From Rhodospirillaceae bacterium LM-1 (GTDB lineage: Bacteria > Pseudomonadota > Alphaproteobacteria > Rhodospirillales > WMHbin7): 64,000 bases of DNA. The notes beneath the pieces are model-generated. The model ran no database searches and had not been told where the DNA came from. It saw nothing but the letters and a program-made list of their open reading frames with translations. Numbering within the stretch: the first letter of the stretch is position 1; every line of letters begins with the position of its first letter. The position numbers and the translations under genes were made by a program. The stretch lies in contig CACUVI010000029.1 in the NCBI GenBank assembly GCA_902725215.1, positions 124,001-188,000 of the forward strand. Reading direction: 5' to 3'. This document shows, in pieces, positions 44,199-52,462 of the stretch.

Positions 44199-45191
44199 TC
44201 AACGCCCAAGCAGGCGGTTCATATGGGATACCATCTCGGCAAGCGATTTGGCGGTGATTGCGGCGTTTCCTTCCATCGTAACGCCCGATGAGGCACAACC
44301 AGCCAGATGCTTGCCGGTTTCGGAGAAAGGCACATCCATTTCGCGCCCATCCACCCAAATCAGATGATTGCTTGAAGCCCCGCCATAATAGACCAGGGGA
44401 CAATTCAGGCGAGAAGAAGCCATCGACAAATATTTCACGGACCTGACATCAAGATTCAGCCAACCATGACGCGCGTTCTCATACTCGACAAAGCGGATTT
44501 CCGGCGGCGCCTCCTTTGAATAGGCTTTCTGACGCTCCATCATCAGACGCACGCGTTTGGGCGGCGTCCAGTCGTCATCCAGACCGAACATCACCAGAAT
44601 GGGTCCCCCCGCGAAGACCTTGTCGGCAATAAAGCCGTGGTCTCCGGATGGATAGAATGAAATATGCCCGGAAAATCTCAGATCACCTTCAACCTGACGC
44701 CTGCGCAATGGTTCCAGCGCCGCAAACCAAGATGTCATACCGCCCATGGAAGCGCCCGCGATAAAGATCGCATCCTTGCGGATACGACTGTCCTTGGACA
44801 AGGCGTTTAGCGCAGTAAAGGCGTCGGCAATCAATGAGGGCGTTCCGGCAGCGCCCGCTGTTCCCGAGCAAACATTCTGCCAGCCCCTTGGATCGAAACT
44901 ATCATAAACCAGCGTCGCATAGCCTGCTTGCTTGGCCGCATCCAGAATCAGTTGCTCGCCACGGCCGCTTGCCGTCCAACCGCCACAGCTATGCGCCACC
45001 ACCAAGGCTGGATGCGGTCCCGAACCGGACGGCACATCCAATATGCCCTTGATGACAATTTCGTTCGTAGGCTCGCCCTTTTGAATCTGAGGCATTCCCG
45101 CATAAGTGCGCGATGTGAATTCGAATGTCTCAGCACTTGCCGACAAGCCAGGAAGAAGAATGAAGAGACATGCCAGCAGGAGGTTTCTCAT
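44199..45191 (-). CDS. Secreted alpha/beta hydrolase (dienelactone-hydrolase-like)
   Basis: A 330-residue protein with a signal peptide (LLLACLFILLPGLSASA). The alpha/beta hydrolase core has the oxyanion-side HSCGGW near 67, the nucleophile Ser in AGASMGGMTS near 146, an Asp region in FGLDDDW near 202, and the His in NARHGWLN near 236. It is probably a periplasmic esterase or hydrolase of the DLH type. It lies just upstream of the radical SAM gene, 1-2 bp apart, so they may share a message. Substrate unknown. Confidence 0.78.
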   Translation of the reverse strand: MRNLLLACLFILLPGLSASAETFEFTSRTYAGMPQIQKGEPTNEIVIKGILDVPSGSGPHPALVVAHSCGGWTASGRGEQLILDAAKQAGYATLVYDSFDPRGWQNVCSGTAGAAGTPSLIADAFTALNALSKDSRIRKDAIFIAGASMGGMTSWFAALEPLRRRQVEGDLRFSGHISFYPSGDHGFIADKVFAGGPILVMFGLDDDWTPPKRVRLMMERQKAYSKEAPPEIRFVEYENARHGWLNLDVRSVKYLSMASSRLNCPLVYYGGASSNHLIWVDGREMDVPFSETGKHLAGCASSGVTMEGNAAITAKSLAEMVSHMNRLLGR

Positions 45192-45208
45192 TGCGGACTC
45201 CCCAAGGG

Positions 45209-45775
45209 TTATTTCACATTCTCCGCATCCACTTCAACGGCTTCGAAGCGGCTGGCCTTGAAGCCGGGCGACCAGTGCGTTGAGGGCAAGCCTGCCTTCA
45301 CCTTCAAATGCGCCAGGAAGGATTTGGGATCTGGCAGCACCTCCCACACCGCAGGCAGGAACAAAGCGCGCCTTCCTGCATCTTCTATGATCAATCCGTC
45401 CACCCCAGGGCGCAGTTGAGTTAGCAGATCAGCCTCGTTCTCGATATCCATGCGGACGGGCGGCGTCAAGATCGACACCGACAGATTGACCACCTGCCAT
45501 TCCCCTTTCGTCAATGGCGGGAATCTGGGGTCTTCAAACGCCGCCTTATAGGCGTTCTCGACCACATCCTGGCCCAAGGGGCGCCAAGCCATGGGCGAGC
45601 CGATGCAGCCGCGCAAGTCGCCGGATTTCTTCAAGGTCACGAAGACGGCCCCCGGCTGTTCCAGGTCCTTCGGCAGCCCCGCAAGATCGATGTCCTTGAA
45701 GCGCCCTTCGCTCAGTCCCTGTTCGATCGACCTTTTGGCCAAATCGATCAGGACCGGCCCCAATGTCTCATGCAT
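45209..45775 (-). CDS. amrA: AmmeMemoRadiSam system protein A (AMMECR1 family)
   Basis: A 188-residue AMMECR1 protein. The invariant LRGCIGS motif is near 53-59, followed by DPRFPPLTKGEW near 82-93. AMMECR1, Memo and a radical SAM enzyme co-occur widely in bacteria and archaea as the AmmeMemoRadiSam system, whose reaction is still not generally established. The start at 45775 has an AAGGGGG site and overlaps the memo gene by 8 bp; a longer frame upstream is the shadow of memo. All three members are present here. Confidence 0.88.
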   Translation of the reverse strand: MHETLGPVLIDLAKRSIEQGLSEGRFKDIDLAGLPKDLEQPGAVFVTLKKSGDLRGCIGSPMAWRPLGQDVVENAYKAAFEDPRFPPLTKGEWQVVNLSVSILTPPVRMDIENEADLLTQLRPGVDGLIIEDAGRRALFLPAVWEVLPDPKSFLAHLKVKAGLPSTHWSPGFKASRFEAVEVDAENVK

Positions 45776-46577
45776 GCGCACCCCCTTCTTCATAGAAAGC
45801 CCAGGCGCCATAGCCCACCACGCGGTCATGCGGCCCCGCCGTATCGCCGGAATTGCGCACATCCAGTGTTTTGACGGTCAGCGATTTGCGTTTGGCCAAT
45901 TCCAAAAGCCCCGCCACCGGAACAGCGCCGCAAGCATGATTGCCATCCATGAATTCCGCGTTCAGACCTTCGATGGCATCCACCGTTTTGCGATCTATTC
46001 CCCGCGCCTCGTCATAGTCGTGAAAATGCGACAGATCTGTGCTGACCACAATCAAGGTTTCCGGCCCACCCCAGGCGGCTTCCAGCACATTCGCCACGAC
46101 ATTCCTGTCGGCCTGCCCGGCCACGATGGGAACAAGGCGGAAATCGCCCAACGTCTCGACCAGGAAGGGCAGATGCACTTCCAAACTGTGTTCCGAGACA
46201 TGGGCGCTGTCCAGCATGCCGACTCCAGGCAGGCTGGATAGCCTCGTCTCGGCGTCCAGATCAAGCGGAATGGTCTTGCCTGGAATAGCATAGGCCGAAG
46301 CGGTGCACAGGGCCAAGCCCCTGAAGCCGACGCGATGTGACGGCCCAATCAGCACGACGCGGGAAATTTTGCCCTTCAGGGAACGCAGTTGCGCATAGGC
46401 GCTGGCGGCGACCGGACCTGAATAGATATAACCCGCGTGGGGAGCGATCAGGGCCTTGGGAGCATCCTTGCCCTGCACGGCAACGCCGGAAAGATAGCCA
46501 CACACAGCGGCCTTCAACTCAGCCGCATCATCCGGATAAAATGTTCCTGCTACGGCAGGCTTTCGCACCTCGATCAT
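45768..46577 (-). CDS. amrB: AmmeMemoRadiSam system protein B (Memo family)
   Basis: A 269-residue Memo protein of the dioxygenase-like fold. It starts RKPAVAGTFYPDD, and carries the conserved putative metal ligands in APHAGYIYSGPVA near 45-57, GPSHRVGF near 78, EHSLEVHLPFL near 128-138 and HACGAVPV near 214. It is first in a two-gene minus-strand unit with the AMMECR1 gene and diverges from the radical SAM member 97 bp away. Confidence 0.9.
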   Translation of the reverse strand: MIEVRKPAVAGTFYPDDAAELKAAVCGYLSGVAVQGKDAPKALIAPHAGYIYSGPVAASAYAQLRSLKGKISRVVLIGPSHRVGFRGLALCTASAYAIPGKTIPLDLDAETRLSSLPGVGMLDSAHVSEHSLEVHLPFLVETLGDFRLVPIVAGQADRNVVANVLEAAWGGPETLIVVSTDLSHFHDYDEARGIDRKTVDAIEGLNAEFMDGNHACGAVPVAGLLELAKRKSLTVKTLDVRNSGDTAGPHDRVVGYGAWAFYEEGGAHA

Positions 46578-46585
46578 GGCGCACC

Positions 46586-46621
46586 TTCCAATCTGTGCCC
46601 ATTATTCTCCCCAAATTGGAA
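46586..46621. repeat. Interrupted inverted repeat between the divergent Memo and radical SAM genes
   Basis: TTCCAAT at 46586-46592 and ATTGGAA at 46615-46621, 22 bp apart, lie in the 97-bp divergent region. They may be half-sites for a shared regulator. The match is short and could be chance. Confidence 0.3.
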
Positions 46622-46639
46622 TTCTTCAATCACAGGTTA

Positions 46640-46668
46640 ATGACACTCCGGTCAAACTTCGTTAAAAT
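46640..46668 (+). promoter_or_regulatory. Sigma-70-type promoter for the AmmeMemoRadiSam radical SAM gene
   Basis: ATGACA (5/6) and TAAAAT (5/6) are separated by exactly 17 bp. The expected transcription start, 7 bp after the -10 box, falls at the ATG at 46675, and no ribosome site lies before that ATG. This suggests a leaderless message. Confidence 0.5.
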
Positions 46669-46674
46669 CATCCT

Positions 46675-47754
46675 ATGGAAACATTAACGTCGGATACGGT
46701 TCCGGCACGCCATTGGACCCGACTTGACGATGGCCGCGTCCGCTGCGACGTCTGTCCCAGGGCCTGCGCGCTAAAACCCGGTCAGCGTGGAGTGTGCTTC
46801 GTGCGGGCCGCCGACGAGAGCGGCATGATTCTAACCAGTTATGGCCGCTCGTCGGGCTTTTGCATTGACCCGATCGAAAAAAAGCCGCTCAATCATTTTT
46901 TGCCCGGAACCCCCATCCTGTCCTTCGGCACGGCTGGCTGCAACCTGACCTGCAAATTCTGCCAGAATTGGGATATTTCAAAGGCCAAGGAATTCGACCG
47001 TCTGACCAGCCGGGCCAGCCCGGAACAAATTGCACAAGCCGCCAGGAACAGCGGATGTTCGTCCGTCGCCTTTACCTACAACGATCCCGTCATCTTCTTG
47101 GAATATGCCTCCGACACCGCCAAGTCCTGCCATGAGCAGGGCATCAAGACGGTAGCCGTGACGGCGGGTTATATCACCGCCCAAGCGCGGCCAGACTTCT
47201 TCGAGCATATCGACGCGGCGAATGTCGATCTGAAGGCCTTCAGCGAGGATTTCTATCACCGCCTGTGCAGCGGTCATTTGCAGCCAGTAAAAGACACGTT
47301 GACATGGCTGTTGCGTGAAAGCGGCGTCTGGGTGGAAATCACCACGCTTCTCATTCCAGGCCAGAACGATGGCGACGAGGAACTGAAGGCGCTGTCGAGC
47401 TGGATCGCCAAGGATCTTGGACCCGACGTGCCGCTGCATTTCAGCGCATTCCATCCCGATTGGAAAATGACCGGTCTGCCCAATACCCCGGCGGCAACAC
47501 TGACGCGCGCCCGCAACATCGCCCTTGGCGAAGGCTTGCATTACGTCTACACCGGAAATGTCCACGACCCGAAGGGCGGCAGCACATGGTGTCCGTCTTG
47601 CGGCCAGTTACTGATCGAGCGCGATTGGTACGTGCTGGGCGAATGGAATCTGACCGGCGACGCCAAGTGCAAATACTGCGGCCACAAAATCGCCGGGCAT
47701 TTCCAGGAAAAGCCCGGCAATTGGGGTTCCAAGAGGGTCGCTCTGCGGATATAA
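46675..47754 (+). CDS. amrS: AmmeMemoRadiSam system radical SAM enzyme
   Basis: A 359-residue radical SAM protein. It has an N-terminal cysteine cluster (CDVCPRACALKPGQRGVC near 23-40), the SAM cluster GCNLTCKFCQNW near 87-98 (CX3CX2C), TYNDPVIFLEY near 137, and a C-terminal four-cysteine zinc-like site (CPSCGQ near 306, CKYCGH near 329). It is related to pyruvate-formate-lyase-activating enzymes. It is the third member of the AMMECR1-Memo-radical SAM set. No ribosome site precedes the ATG; see the promoter entry. Confidence 0.92.
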   Translation: METLTSDTVPARHWTRLDDGRVRCDVCPRACALKPGQRGVCFVRAADESGMILTSYGRSSGFCIDPIEKKPLNHFLPGTPILSFGTAGCNLTCKFCQNWDISKAKEFDRLTSRASPEQIAQAARNSGCSSVAFTYNDPVIFLEYASDTAKSCHEQGIKTVAVTAGYITAQARPDFFEHIDAANVDLKAFSEDFYHRLCSGHLQPVKDTLTWLLRESGVWVEITTLLIPGQNDGDEELKALSSWIAKDLGPDVPLHFSAFHPDWKMTGLPNTPAATLTRARNIALGEGLHYVYTGNVHDPKGGSTWCPSCGQLLIERDWYVLGEWNLTGDAKCKYCGHKIAGHFQEKPGNWGSKRVALRI

Positions 47755-47795
47755 TCGTCCATATTCACACCGCTATATCTGATAGCCGGGGGCAC

Positions 47796-48728
47796 ATGAC
47801 GGCAGCGACGCGTTCCTACGAAGTGGCGGATATAGCTAGACAACTGGGCGTATCCCCAACCGATCTTCCTGCGCAGATCTGCGAATTGATCCGCACATCC
47901 CACCTGGAACACCGCCCAATCGAGGGAAGAGAGCGCGACGCGTTAATCCTGCGCGTCATCCGCGAATTGGAAAAACCTCTGGAAGTGGCTGGCGAACATC
48001 GGTTGCCGCGCTGGGAAATGGGATGGGGCGAGAATCTGGATGCCTTTATCGCTTCCGGCTACGACTTTGCGGCTTTGGTGCCGAAATTCGTTCGCCCCGG
48101 CGAACCCGTTCGCATTCAAGGCGAATACATTCAGCCCATTTCCACCGGCTTCGACGTCGATTACATCCGTATTCTGGTAACCTGGCTCTACGCCCGTTAT
48201 TTCGACCAGACCAGTGAAATCCACGAATTCGGCTGTGGCACCAGCCAGAACCTGATACCTGCCGCCCAGTTGTATCCGGGTCGTCCGCTCTTCGGCTATG
48301 ACTGGGCCAAACCCAGCCAAGGCATTATCGACCTATTGGCCGAACATCGCGGCATCAACATCAAAGGGCAGGTTTTCGACATGTTCCGCCCCGACCCATC
48401 GGTAAAACTGGCTCCCGGCGCCGGGGTCATCACCATCGGTTCGCTCGAACAATTGGGCACAAAAATCGATCCTTTTCTCGATTTCCTAATCGAACGGCGC
48501 CCTGCCGTAGTCGCCAATATGGATTCCTTCAACGAATTGTACGACCCCGAACATCTGCCAGACGCCTTGGCCCTGCGCTATGACCGCAAGCGCGGCTATC
48601 TTGAAGGTTGGGTAAGCAAGCTGCGCGCGTTGGAAGCAAAAGGCGTCATCGAGTTCCTAGATCAGCGGCGGGGCTATGGCAACATCTTCCACGAGGGCCA
48701 CGGATACGTGGTGTGGCGCGTGGTCTGA
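47796..48728 (+). CDS. Hypothetical protein, class I methyltransferase-like fold
   Basis: A 310-residue protein. The segment EIHEFGCGTSQNLIPAAQL near 146-164 resembles SAM motif I, and FGYDWAKPSQG near 171 fits motif II, so a class I methyltransferase is possible. The N-terminal 65 residues look helical and could form a small binding domain. The start at 47796 has a GGGGG-type site; the longer frame upstream overlaps the radical SAM gene. It is downstream of that gene by 41 bp and may share its message. No family was recognised with certainty. Confidence 0.6.
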   Translation: MTAATRSYEVADIARQLGVSPTDLPAQICELIRTSHLEHRPIEGRERDALILRVIRELEKPLEVAGEHRLPRWEMGWGENLDAFIASGYDFAALVPKFVRPGEPVRIQGEYIQPISTGFDVDYIRILVTWLYARYFDQTSEIHEFGCGTSQNLIPAAQLYPGRPLFGYDWAKPSQGIIDLLAEHRGINIKGQVFDMFRPDPSVKLAPGAGVITIGSLEQLGTKIDPFLDFLIERRPAVVANMDSFNELYDPEHLPDALALRYDRKRGYLEGWVSKLRALEAKGVIEFLDQRRGYGNIFHEGHGYVVWRVV

Positions 48729-48752
48729 TCCTTCTTCATATCGCAAGGCGCT

Positions 48753-49955
48753 CTATACGCCTTCAATCGCCATCGCGATGCCCTGGCCGACGCCGATGCA
48801 CATCGTGCACAGAGCCAGCTTCCTTCCTGAAAGCTGCAACTCCCAAGCTGCCGTGCCGACAAGGCGCGCCCCCGTCATGCCCAGCGGGTGGCCAAGCGCG
48901 ATCGCGCCGCCATTGGGATTAACGCGAGGATCGTCATCGCCAATCCCCAAGTCGCGCTGGCAAGCCAAGCCCTGAGCCGCAAAGGCCTCGTTCAGCTCGA
49001 TCACGTCGATCTGAGAGATATTCAGTTTCAGGCGCTCCAGCAGCCTTCTTGTGGCGGGCACCGGGCCGATGCCCATGACGCGCGCGGGCACGCCCGCAGT
49101 CGCCATGCCCAGAATGCGCGCCTTGGGCGTCAGGCCATAGGCCTTCACCGCCGCCTCGCTGGCGATGATCAATGCTGCGGCGCCATCATTGACGCCGGAA
49201 GCATTGCCGGCCGTCACCGAGCCGCCCTGGCGAAATGGCGCCTTCAATTTGGCCAATTGTTCGGCTGTGGTATCGGGACGCGGATGCTCGTCCGTATCGA
49301 TCACGGTATCGCCCTTGCGGCCCTTGATCACCACCGGCACGATCTCGTGTTTGAATCGCCCTGACTCCATGGCGATGCCTGCCTTCTGCTGGCTGCGCAG
49401 CGCGAAGGCATCCTGATCCTCGCGGGAAATCTTCCACTCCTCAGCCACATTCTCGGCCGTCTCGGGCATGGAATCGATACCGTATTGCGCCTTGATGAGC
49501 GGATTGACGAAACGCCAGCCGATGGTGGTGTCATAGATCGCAGCATCCCTGGACCAAGCACTGTCCGATTTCGGGATGACGAAAGGAGCTCGGCTCATGC
49601 TTTCGACGCCGCCAGCAATTGCTATGTCGATTTCACCCAACTTAACGGCCCTGGCAGCCGTCCCCACCGCATCCATGCCCGAGCCGCACAGGCGGTTAAT
49701 GGTGGCCCCGGCCACCGTTTCGGGCAGGCCCGACAGCAACACCGCCATGCGGGCCACGTTGCGGTTGTCTTCGCCCGCCTGATTGGCGCAGCCCAACAGC
49801 AATTCGTCCAGCTTCGTCCAATCGACGCCTCCGTTGCGCTCCATCAAGGCCTTGACGGGAATGGCCGCCAAATCGTCGGTGCGAACCGGCGACAAAGCAC
49901 CGGCATGGCGCCCAATGGGAGTGCGAACCGCGTCGCAGATGAAGGCGTCACGCAT
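48753..49955 (-). CDS. paaJ: Thiolase, 3-oxoadipyl-CoA type
   Basis: A 400-residue thiolase. The nucleophile Cys is in [12 protein letters not shown] near 87-98, the catalytic His region is [16 protein letters not shown] near 346-361, and [10 protein letters not shown] near 382 holds the second Cys. The N-terminus [21 protein letters not shown] is typical of PcaF/PaaJ, which cleaves 3-oxoadipyl-CoA to succinyl-CoA and acetyl-CoA. It follows the PaaG-like gene by 12 bp. General acetyl-CoA acetyltransferase remains the alternative. Confidence 0.85.
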   Translation of the reverse strand: MRDAFICDAVRTPIGRHAGALSPVRTDDLAAIPVKALMERNGGVDWTKLDELLLGCANQAGEDNRNVARMAVLLSGLPETVAGATINRLCGSGMDAVGTAARAVKLGEIDIAIAGGVESMSRAPFVIPKSDSAWSRDAAIYDTTIGWRFVNPLIKAQYGIDSMPETAENVAEEWKISREDQDAFALRSQQKAGIAMESGRFKHEIVPVVIKGRKGDTVIDTDEHPRPDTTAEQLAKLKAPFRQGGSVTAGNASGVNDGAAALIIASEAAVKAYGLTPKARILGMATAGVPARVMGIGPVPATRRLLERLKLNISQIDVIELNEAFAAQGLACQRDLGIGDDDPRVNPNGGAIALGHPLGMTGARLVGTAAWELQLSGRKLALCTMCIGVGQGIAMAIEGV

Positions 49956-49967
49956 GATATTTCTCTC

Positions 49968-50759
49968 CTACTTTCCAGAAAAATGGGCTGGGCGCTTGGC
50001 CAGAAAAGCGGCCACGCCCTCGGCGTAATCGGGGCTTTGCGAAGCCGTGCGCTGAAGATCGCGTTCAAGATCAAGTTGCTGATCCAGCGTATTCGACCAA
50101 CTGGCGTTCAACGCCTGCTTGATCAAGCCCAAGGCCTTGGTGGGTTGCAAGGCAAGATGGTTGGCCAGCTTCATAGCCTCGTCCATCAGCACGGCGTCAT
50201 CCACCACTTTCCAGATCATGCCCCATTGCTGGGCCTGTTCGGCGGAAATTTTTTCGCCCAACAGCGACAGCGCCATGGCCCTGGCAGGCCCAACCAAACG
50301 CGGCAGAAACCAAGTGCCCCCTGAATCGGGCACCAAGCCGATCTTTGAGAAGGCCTGGATGAAGCTGGCGCCGCGTGCGGCCAGAACGATATCGCAAGAC
50401 AGGGCCAGATTGGCCCCCGCACCGGCGGCGACGCCATTCACCGCGCAGACCACCGGCGCTTGGATCGAGCGCACGGCCCTGATCAAACGGTTGTAAAGAC
50501 GATCGATGGTCTCGCCCATATCGACGGAATCCGGGCCAGTGCGCATCACCGGATCGCTCAAATCCTGACCGGCACAGAAACCACGGCCCGCCCCAGTGAG
50601 CAGAACACAGCGTATGCTTGCATCCGCCGCAACCTGCTTTACGATGGTCAAGGCCTCGGCGTGCATGGTCTCGGTAAAGCTGTTCAGCTTGTCGGGACGG
50701 TTCAAAGTGATCAACGCCACGCCGTCAAGCCTAGCCAGTGTAACGGGAGCTTCAGTCAT
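49968..50759 (-). CDS. paaG: Enoyl-CoA hydratase/isomerase, PaaG-like
   Basis: A 263-residue crotonase-family protein. The oxyanion-hole segments are LLTGAGRGFCAGQDL near 54-68 and NGVAAGAGANLALSCD near 109-124. GLVPDSGGTWFLPRLVG near 142-158 contains the aspartate seen in PaaG isomerases. PaaG isomerises epoxyphenylacetyl-CoA in the phenylacetate pathway. It is the first gene of the pair with the thiolase and divergent from the PaaY-like gene. Confidence 0.8.
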   Translation of the reverse strand: MTEAPVTLARLDGVALITLNRPDKLNSFTETMHAEALTIVKQVAADASIRCVLLTGAGRGFCAGQDLSDPVMRTGPDSVDMGETIDRLYNRLIRAVRSIQAPVVCAVNGVAAGAGANLALSCDIVLAARGASFIQAFSKIGLVPDSGGTWFLPRLVGPARAMALSLLGEKISAEQAQQWGMIWKVVDDAVLMDEAMKLANHLALQPTKALGLIKQALNASWSNTLDQQLDLERDLQRTASQSPDYAEGVAAFLAKRPAHFSGK

Positions 50760-50843
50760 CCGCAGCGTTCCTTAAAGCCAAAACCGCCTTATGATACCGT
50801 TTTGCCGAATTGCATGTCAAAGCCGAGAAGGAGCCAGTTGTTC

Positions 50844-51440
50844 ATGCCCCCCTCTTTTCCTCAAGTTTACGCCCTGGATGGCATCACACCGGTTATCGAT
50901 CCCAGTTGCTACGTACACCCGGCTGCGGTGCTGATCGGCGACGTCATTGTCGGACCCGGTTGCTATATCGGCCCCGGCGCCTGTCTGCGTGGCGATTTTG
51001 GACGCCTGATCGTCGGAAAAGGATCGAATATTCAAGATAATGTGGTTATCCACACCGATCCCGGCTGGGATACGCTGCTTGAAGACGACAGCCATATCGG
51101 CCACAGCGCCGTGCTGCATTGCTGTTTCGTGCGCAGAAACGCCCTGGTGGGTATCGGGGCCGTGGTCATGGACCGCGCCGAAATCGGCGAAGAGGCGATG
51201 GTGGGCGCTAAATCCTTCATCAAGGCGGATTTCAAAGTGCCGCCGCGGACACTAGTCACCGGCATTCCTGCCCGCATCGTGGGGGAAATATCGCCCGAGC
51301 GTCTGGCCCGCAAGACCCAGGGAACGCAGGAATATCAGCATCTGACCATCCGCTGTCTGACCAGCATGCAGGCGGCGCCCCCCCTAAGCGCCCCCGAGAG
51401 CGAGCGCAAAAGAATGCCGCCGTTCAGGCACATCAAGTAA
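50844..51440 (+). CDS. paaY: PaaY-like hexapeptide-repeat (gamma-carbonic-anhydrase fold) protein
   Basis: A 198-residue left-handed beta-helix protein with hexapeptide repeats (VIDPSCYVHPAAVLIGDVIV, GPGCYIGPGACLRGDFG). Metal-binding histidines are in HIGHSAVLHC near 87-96, with TDPGW nearby. PaaY is a thioesterase of the phenylacetate pathway with this fold. AAGGAG lies 10 bp before the ATG; an alternative ATG 30 bp upstream is possible. The link to paaG and paaJ supports PaaY rather than another gamma-carbonic anhydrase homologue. Confidence 0.82.
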   Translation: MPPSFPQVYALDGITPVIDPSCYVHPAAVLIGDVIVGPGCYIGPGACLRGDFGRLIVGKGSNIQDNVVIHTDPGWDTLLEDDSHIGHSAVLHCCFVRRNALVGIGAVVMDRAEIGEEAMVGAKSFIKADFKVPPRTLVTGIPARIVGEISPERLARKTQGTQEYQHLTIRCLTSMQAAPPLSAPESERKRMPPFRHIK

Positions 51441-51559
51441 CGGCGGCCAACTCTTGAATTCACTCGGGGCCGGTTTCCAGCCTCCATTGCGGTGACGGTC
51501 GGTTGAGGCTTGCGTCGATCGGTCACGATTGGTGCAACTTCGTATAAAGTCAGCCCCCC

Positions 51560-52426
51560 CTATTCCGAGAAATGAAGCTCCTTGACGATCTTCCCTGCGC
51601 CATTTCTAAGAAGATAAGGCCGTTTTTCTGTCAGCATCTCTCGGCGGAATCGCTCGAGAGCCGCAGCATAAGCGACCGTCTCCTCGATGATGGGGGCCGT
51701 GCCTAGACGCTGATTCTTGTGGGATCTGCCGAAATTTGCCAGAACAGGCAAATAGAATGGCATATAGCCTCGCAGGACGAATTCTAAATTGAACCGCGAG
51801 ACCACATTCATCTGCAGGGATTCCGGAAAACCGGAACTTGGTTCAAGGCAAGATCTGAAAACATCCGCGCGGACGCAATAATTAAGTTCTGGCAAATAAA
51901 CATGGGAGGCTTTGTTCTCGAATATCCATTTCAGGGCCCATTCGTCTTTCTGGGGCATTGCGTGAAAATTGGGCGGAAAGCAAACGTTGCCCAGGGTTCC
52001 GTCCTCGGACATGATGGAGCAGGCCCCATAAACCAGCGATATGTCCGCGTCATTGTCGAGCGCCGCCGATGCTTGCCGAAACCAATCCCTGGAAAGATAG
52101 CCGTCCGTCGATGTCGTTACCATGATGTATCGGCCTTTTGCGACGGCAAGAGCATTCATAACGCCCTCATCCCAAGTAGCGTCCGGCCCGACCAGTTTAA
52201 TAAAGGGAAAGGACTCGATGTATTCCCGACAACCATCCGTCGAGCCGCCATCCGAAATAATGAATTCAAAATCGTCAAAATCCTGGCAAAGAACGGACAG
52301 TATCGTATCTTCGATAAACTTCCGATGGTTCTTGTTCGGACAGATAACGGAAATGGCAGGGTTTTCAGGCGGTGAACCGCTGCGGCCAAAAAAGAACGAC
52401 ATCATCCCCCCTAGCGGATCATACAT
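51560..52426 (-). CDS. Glycosyltransferase family 2
   Basis: A 288-residue GT-A glycosyltransferase. It has AISVICPNKNHRKFIEDTI near 25-43, DFEFIISDGGSTDGCREYI near 51-69 and an AKGRYIMVTTSTDGYLSRDW stretch near 94-113, in which the usual DxD is replaced by STDGY. It probably transfers a sugar during surface-glycan synthesis. It marks the start of the polysaccharide locus. Donor and acceptor are unknown. Confidence 0.85.
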   Translation of the reverse strand: MYDPLGGMMSFFFGRSGSPPENPAISVICPNKNHRKFIEDTILSVLCQDFDDFEFIISDGGSTDGCREYIESFPFIKLVGPDATWDEGVMNALAVAKGRYIMVTTSTDGYLSRDWFRQASAALDNDADISLVYGACSIMSEDGTLGNVCFPPNFHAMPQKDEWALKWIFENKASHVYLPELNYCVRADVFRSCLEPSSGFPESLQMNVVSRFNLEFVLRGYMPFYLPVLANFGRSHKNQRLGTAPIIEETVAYAAALERFRREMLTEKRPYLLRNGAGKIVKELHFSE

Positions 52427-52462
52427 CTGACAGCTTTGCCGTCAGCGCCGATCTTCTTCAAG

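Noticed and set aside
48745-48763. A 6-bp hairpin (AAGGCG/CGCCTT) at the convergent ends near the thiolase stop
   Set aside because: It is short, lacks a T tract on either strand, and overlaps the thiolase stop codon, so a terminator call is not supported.
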